64,000 nucleotides of DNA, taken from the NCBI RefSeq assembly GCF_008831285.2, contig NC_045139.1:35995706-36059705 (forward strand). The letters are read 5' to 3'. Positions within the stretch are counted from its first letter, which is position 1, and the number at the start of each line of letters is the position of its first letter. A program made the position numbers and the translations under genes. Source of the DNA: Nymphaea colorata (lineage: Eukaryota; Streptophyta; Magnoliopsida; Nymphaeales; Nymphaeaceae). Of the stretch, positions 59,464-64,000 are shown piece by piece. The notes beneath the pieces were generated by a model that worked only from the letters and a program-made list of their open reading frames with translations, had not been told where the DNA came from and searched no databases.

Positions 59464-59560
59464 GGTAAGTGAAAGGTAATTCCACCACTCGAGTAAGAGA
59501 CCGAAGCCACCCGCTCTTTCCCCCTACCACTAAGGTCTAGTGTAATGTCAGGACATGGGT
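59464..59560. repeat. Dispersed repeat, right copy
   Basis: Diverged second copy of 59169-59274, on the other side of the hAT-type MITE. Confidence 0.55.
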
Positions 59561-60169
59561 GGTCATATCTTCAACTCGATTATCATGCATGCCACCAGTT
59601 GCAATCTAAATAAATAACACCCATGCAGACTGATGATGCAACATGAGCACATTAGGCTCGCTATGACTGCTTGATAGAAACTTAAGTTTGCCTCAAGTTG
59701 CAAGTTGGTACAACCCAAGAGTTATGTGAGTTTTGACTGTTTAAAATGAAGATTAAGAGTTTTTCCAAACAAAATCCAATTTAGATCGTGTATTCCCTCA
59801 AACTGTTTTTTTTTTTTTAAAAGGAAATGAAAAAAAAAAACATCCCATTAAGAAATTGATTGGATTAGAAGAGATGACATCTGATCAGATTCAAATTTAA
59901 ATAAAAGAATTGGATTTGGCTTTATCTTTATACTTTTAGCATTTGCACCTAAAGGTCTCGTAATGTAGGTACTAGCTAAGGTAGTCAATTTTTAACCATA
60001 GTTAGGTAACTGAAAAAGAAACTCTATTTTCTTAGCCTCATCTAACTCAAAAGAACCCAAATGAAGAGAGAGAGAGTGGGTGTGTATTCCTTTATGATAT
60101 ATATTTTTTGGTGTCACGGAGGAAACAGTAATGCCATTTATGCAACTTTTGAGTATCTTGACCTAACAA

Positions 60170-60237
<68 letters not shown>

Positions 60238-60806
60238 TGCCATCCTCGTGATATGAAATTCACTAGTTGAAAGTCATTTCATGCAATCATCTTTTAAAAA
60301 ATTAACCCCATGAACGTGACTTTCATATTGAAAGACCTAGGTATCTAGCTCAAGGACTTTGGGCTTAACAAGGCTCTTAAAATAAATGTTTGGAACTCTT
60401 TGAGTCAAAAAACGTTGTTCTAAATGAACAAAGAGAACATGAATTATGATGGAAACATGCTCTTTTAGTCATGGACATCAATATTGGTATGGTTGATTTC
60501 CTTTAAAATAATGAGGCATTTATAAAAGCAGAGACTGTTTTTGGGAAAGACCTTTTCTTCTTGTTCTTTTTCATTTTGTTCCAAAATGGAAAAGCTTTTT
60601 CCTTTTTCTGCCAATGATATTTTTCTAAAAGCTTCAGGGTTTCATAATGATTCACCAGAAAAGGCCCGGAGTTAACAATGAATAAATCTCCATAAATGCT
60701 GGTAATTAACTACAACTGAATGCCCAAAATGAACACCCCAAAAAAAAGTGAAAATTTATGGCCAGAACAATTTTGTCTGCTCCTAAACTACAAGAAGATC
60801 GGGGAT
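59561..60806. other. Intergenic, no gene seen
   Basis: Contains a (TA)n microsatellite at 60173-60234. No coding feature is supported. Confidence 0.55.
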
Positions 60807-61247
60807 TAGGGATGTCAATATATCTGGGAATTGGATTAGATATCTGATCGAATCGTTCTGAACAAATTGGATATGGAAAAAAAATATTATCCGAATGAGA
60901 AATCGGTCAGATTTGCATTTAAGAAATGACATCCGATAAATGTACATATACATCTGATCAAATTCAGTTTGGATCGGGATTTAATTTTAAACAAATATTC
61001 TCTACCTGGCATTCTTACATTTTGGGAATTGATCAGATTGGATCCAAAATTTGGATTCGGATGTGAATTTAAAAATCATATTCAGATCGGATTCAGATTT
61101 TGAAATCAGATTTTGAATTCAGATTCGAATATAACTTTTCTTCATTGGTATTTGAATCTGAATTCGAATCCCAAATGTATGAATAGCTAACAAAATAGAT
61201 ATAATTAAAACTATATCCAATTCAAATCTTATCTGTTAATATCCCTA
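60807..61247. mobile_element. MITE-like repeat with TAGGGAT inverted ends
   Basis: The left end TAGGGATGTCAATATATC is mirrored by a right end whose reverse complement reads TAGGGATATTAACAGATA. The interior is rich in ATTCAGATT/GGATTCGGAT repeats. No target duplication found. Confidence 0.6.
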
Positions 61248-64000
61248 TATCAGGGACTCAAATTGGAAAAAAAGCATATGCAATAAAGAAGAGATAAATT
61301 GGAGTTTTTAAACAAGGTAAACGGCATTTTTCTTGTATTTTCTGCTTTTAGGTACACAAAAGCAAGAAAATTCAAGCAATTTTCATGAGTTGATTCGGTT
61401 TGCGGAGAAATATTGCCAGTATTGGATCCCTTCTCGAATTATAATCCTTTGAAATTATGTGAATCGACAACACGCATCAACCTGTTCCTGGCCGTATTGG
61501 CCATTAAATGTATCGGCCGATACGGCCACACATCTTCAAGCCCCTTACACTGTTTACTCTGTGGTCCAATCAATCTTGGTAAAATTCAGTAAAACGAGTA
61601 ATAGATCACCTTGATTTTGGAAGATGGCTCAGAAAATGGTTGTTGGAAAAAGTCTCCCTACTCCAGGGCGGAGGCAGGTGTGGGCACCATGTGGGCAATT
61701 GCCCACACATATCCACAAACAATTTCTGTTCTCATATTCATATTTCATGGAAATTTTATTATTTATATATAGATACTCCTTTAAAAATTCAAAAAAGTAT
61801 AATTAGTACCCCTTAACCAGAATTTTCATTTCCATTCATGTCTCTATTTTGTGGGATGCTTCCCCTACGATCTTTTTTCCAAATTTTATCGAGTCAAATC
61901 TGACTTCAAATGAGGCAGGCCAACTACGAATACCAAACTACACATCTCCAGTCCAACCCAAGTTCCAGCCTGAGCTGCATCAATCCAGGAGCACACAAGG
62001 AGAGATGGTTTTGGAGCACCTGGTCTCTCGTGAGCAGACTGCACAGATTAGGACAAGAACATCCAAGTAAAGATAACAGTTCAGTAACTCAATCTATGGA
62101 ATAACGGTGCACGTCGAGCTCACCAATTGTACGGCTGTTTGCAGGACGGAGGAAAGAAGAGACAAGACCATCATTGACATTGTCAAAGGTAGTAAATCTA
62201 ACAGTCAAATTGAGCTCCTCATCCATTTCATTTTTGGCTGAGCAACAAAATCCTTCACGTATCCTAACATTGATCATCCAATCGTTCCTGATTCTAATAG
62301 GCTTCTCTGACCAGCTGAAGATCAAAGGTGAATTGTGGAGTAGGGAGAATTTAGACAAAATCCAACTGATGAAGCTGATTAAAAGATAACAGATTCAACC
62401 TGCAGCAGAGACTTGACATCCACCCAAGTCATCTATAGAGTCAAGCAACTCATCCACGTGGATTGTCAACATAGCTTAGCTTCTCAAATTGTGCAATGTG
62501 GGCAGGTTGGAGCCGCTACCAAAGCAACTCCAGGTGGTGCAGAATTTGTGCCACATTGGTAGAGTGCTTTTGTAAAGAACACAGATTAATGACTTACTGA
62601 TTGGTTTTGAAGAATAACTTGGGTATATTTGGTCAATAGGTTGTCTTTCCACCTGTAATTCAGAGATTGCCGACCGCATCTTTTGCCTTCATAGTCCTCC
62701 AAGCTCACTTACAAAAGAACTGCGTCCGTTGCCTTCATAGGCCTCCAAGCTCACTGACAAAAGAACAAGTCAACTAGCGTGAGAGAAGAAACCAGAAAGG
62801 AACAAGAGTATCCAATAACTCATTTGAGTATCCTAGAAAAGAATGATTCAGCAGAAATAATTCATTTATAACTGATATGCATCCGCCTCAAAAATCTATG
62901 GTCAACTTTAAGTTTAGAATCTTAGATGTAGGTGAGATTGATGTGAGATCACCGAATCTTGGCAACATGGTTTGCGATTTTTGAGATCTGAGCTCCATGC
63001 ATATTCATCAATAGATATGGAGCTCGAACCTCCAAAATGCATGACATGAACTGCAATGATTTGATCCAATATCCATGCATCACTGATCTAACCTACATCT
63101 GTACCTAAAGTTGGTACCAGATTTGTATAAATCTGCTTCTCCCCTCCCCGTCCTCCCTCCCCCTGTGGGTGCATGTCAGAGAGAGAAAGAAAGAAAGAGA
63201 AGCATTCTCTACTGATCCCATTCATAATATTACTCATCTATTGCTTATCAATAACCAGAATGCTCTTGGATCAATCTGCTTGTGTGTGTGCATCAGAGAG
63301 AGAGAGGGAGAATCTGTGGCTTTCTCTACTGATCTTAGCATTTGTAGTATTACATGTCCATACATCAGTAACCAAAATGCTCTTATGCAATCAGGGAAGA
63401 ATGGAGCATGCACTTCTGCAAAACAAGTCAAAGACATCTACTGAGTTGTCCTTACAACAAATCATATTTACCAGCCACCGGGGCTATCCAACAGCTAGTT
63501 CAACAGCCACCCTGCTGAATATCAAGAAGGAACTTTCCCTCATGTTGCATTTTCTAATCGTTCACGGATAAATAAAACTATTTGTTGGTATGAACACTTG
63601 CTGTGTTAGCACTGTGAATACTGAATAGGACCAAAGTGAACATTTTTCAAGCAAACGAACACATATATCCATTATTATATTCATAACAACATAAATTACT
63701 AAAATGAAAAATATCATATATACAAAAAAAAGTACAAAATATCAGTCTTCAATGTCCCCTATCCACAACCATGTCCAGCTGTATCAAAACAGGTGTGGCA
63801 GCCTTCCATGCATGTCCATGTAACTAGGCTGTAGAACAATACCACTGAAAGGATACATATCAACAAAAGAATTAGGTCACAATCTTTGATCAGTGTTATC
63901 TGTATCATACATATCATATAAGTCAAGAAAAACCTATCGATACACTTTTCTTAAGTCATTAAGTGTATCGATGTTGCATCAGCCATATTGCATGATACAG
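61248..64000. other. Intergenic to window end, no gene seen
   Basis: A truncated hAT-type MITE (CAGGGCGGAGGCAG, GGGCAATTGCCCACAC) lies at about 61663-61830. Open frames are short and unrecognised. Confidence 0.5.
63171..63400. repeat. Tandem duplication, about 115-bp unit
   Basis: Copies 63171-63289 and 63290-63400 each start GCAT..CAGAGAGAGA, include TTCTCTACTGATC and end with AA.AATGCTCTT and AATC. Diverged; non-coding as far as can be seen. Confidence 0.75.

Overview
The window is nuclear DNA of a flowering plant. It is AT-rich, its genes have GT-AG introns, the spaces between genes are long and full of transposon debris, and every intact gene has a recognisable angiosperm orthologue. I cannot name the species from sequence alone.

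Layout: (1) 1-4761, minus strand: the 5' part of a bromodomain/AAA-ATPase chromatin gene (BRAT1/ATAD2 type), which runs off the left edge. Its large intron holds a MITE and a tandem duplication. (2) 4762-8974: its upstream region, a decayed copia 3' end and a SINE-like repeat. (3) 8975-27251, minus: a 19-exon EFR3-family gene (EFOP/SRL2 type, about 1026 aa) spread over 18 kb. One intron carries a young, antisense Ty1/copia element (10113-15561), another carries a solo LTR, and one intron is of GC-AG type. (4) 27.3-45.3 kb: no gene recognised. It holds several MITEs (some with clean target-site duplications), a second solo LTR, tRNA-headed SINE-like repeats, long AT microsatellites and a 54-bp near-palindrome. 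(5) 45335-46099, minus: intronless GUN4. (6) 47913-49891, plus: a broken V-ATPase subunit d pseudogene whose last intron contains a 16-copy, 51-bp minisatellite. (7) 51361-51432, plus: tRNA-Thr(UGU). (8) 54927-57518, minus: an intronless CRINKLY4/ACR4-type receptor kinase that lacks the TNFR-like cysteine-rich segment. (9) 57.5-64 kb: repeats and intergenic DNA.

The intact genes are unrelated housekeeping or developmental loci (chromatin, plasma-membrane PI4-kinase scaffold, chlorophyll synthesis, epidermal receptor signalling). Nothing suggests they work together. I found no obviously new multi-gene system. The most unusual items are the copia element whose primer-binding site is pushed 147 nt away from its LTR by a duplication absent from the other LTR, the CR4-type kinase without the TNFR segment, and the minisatellite inside the VHA-d pseudogene.
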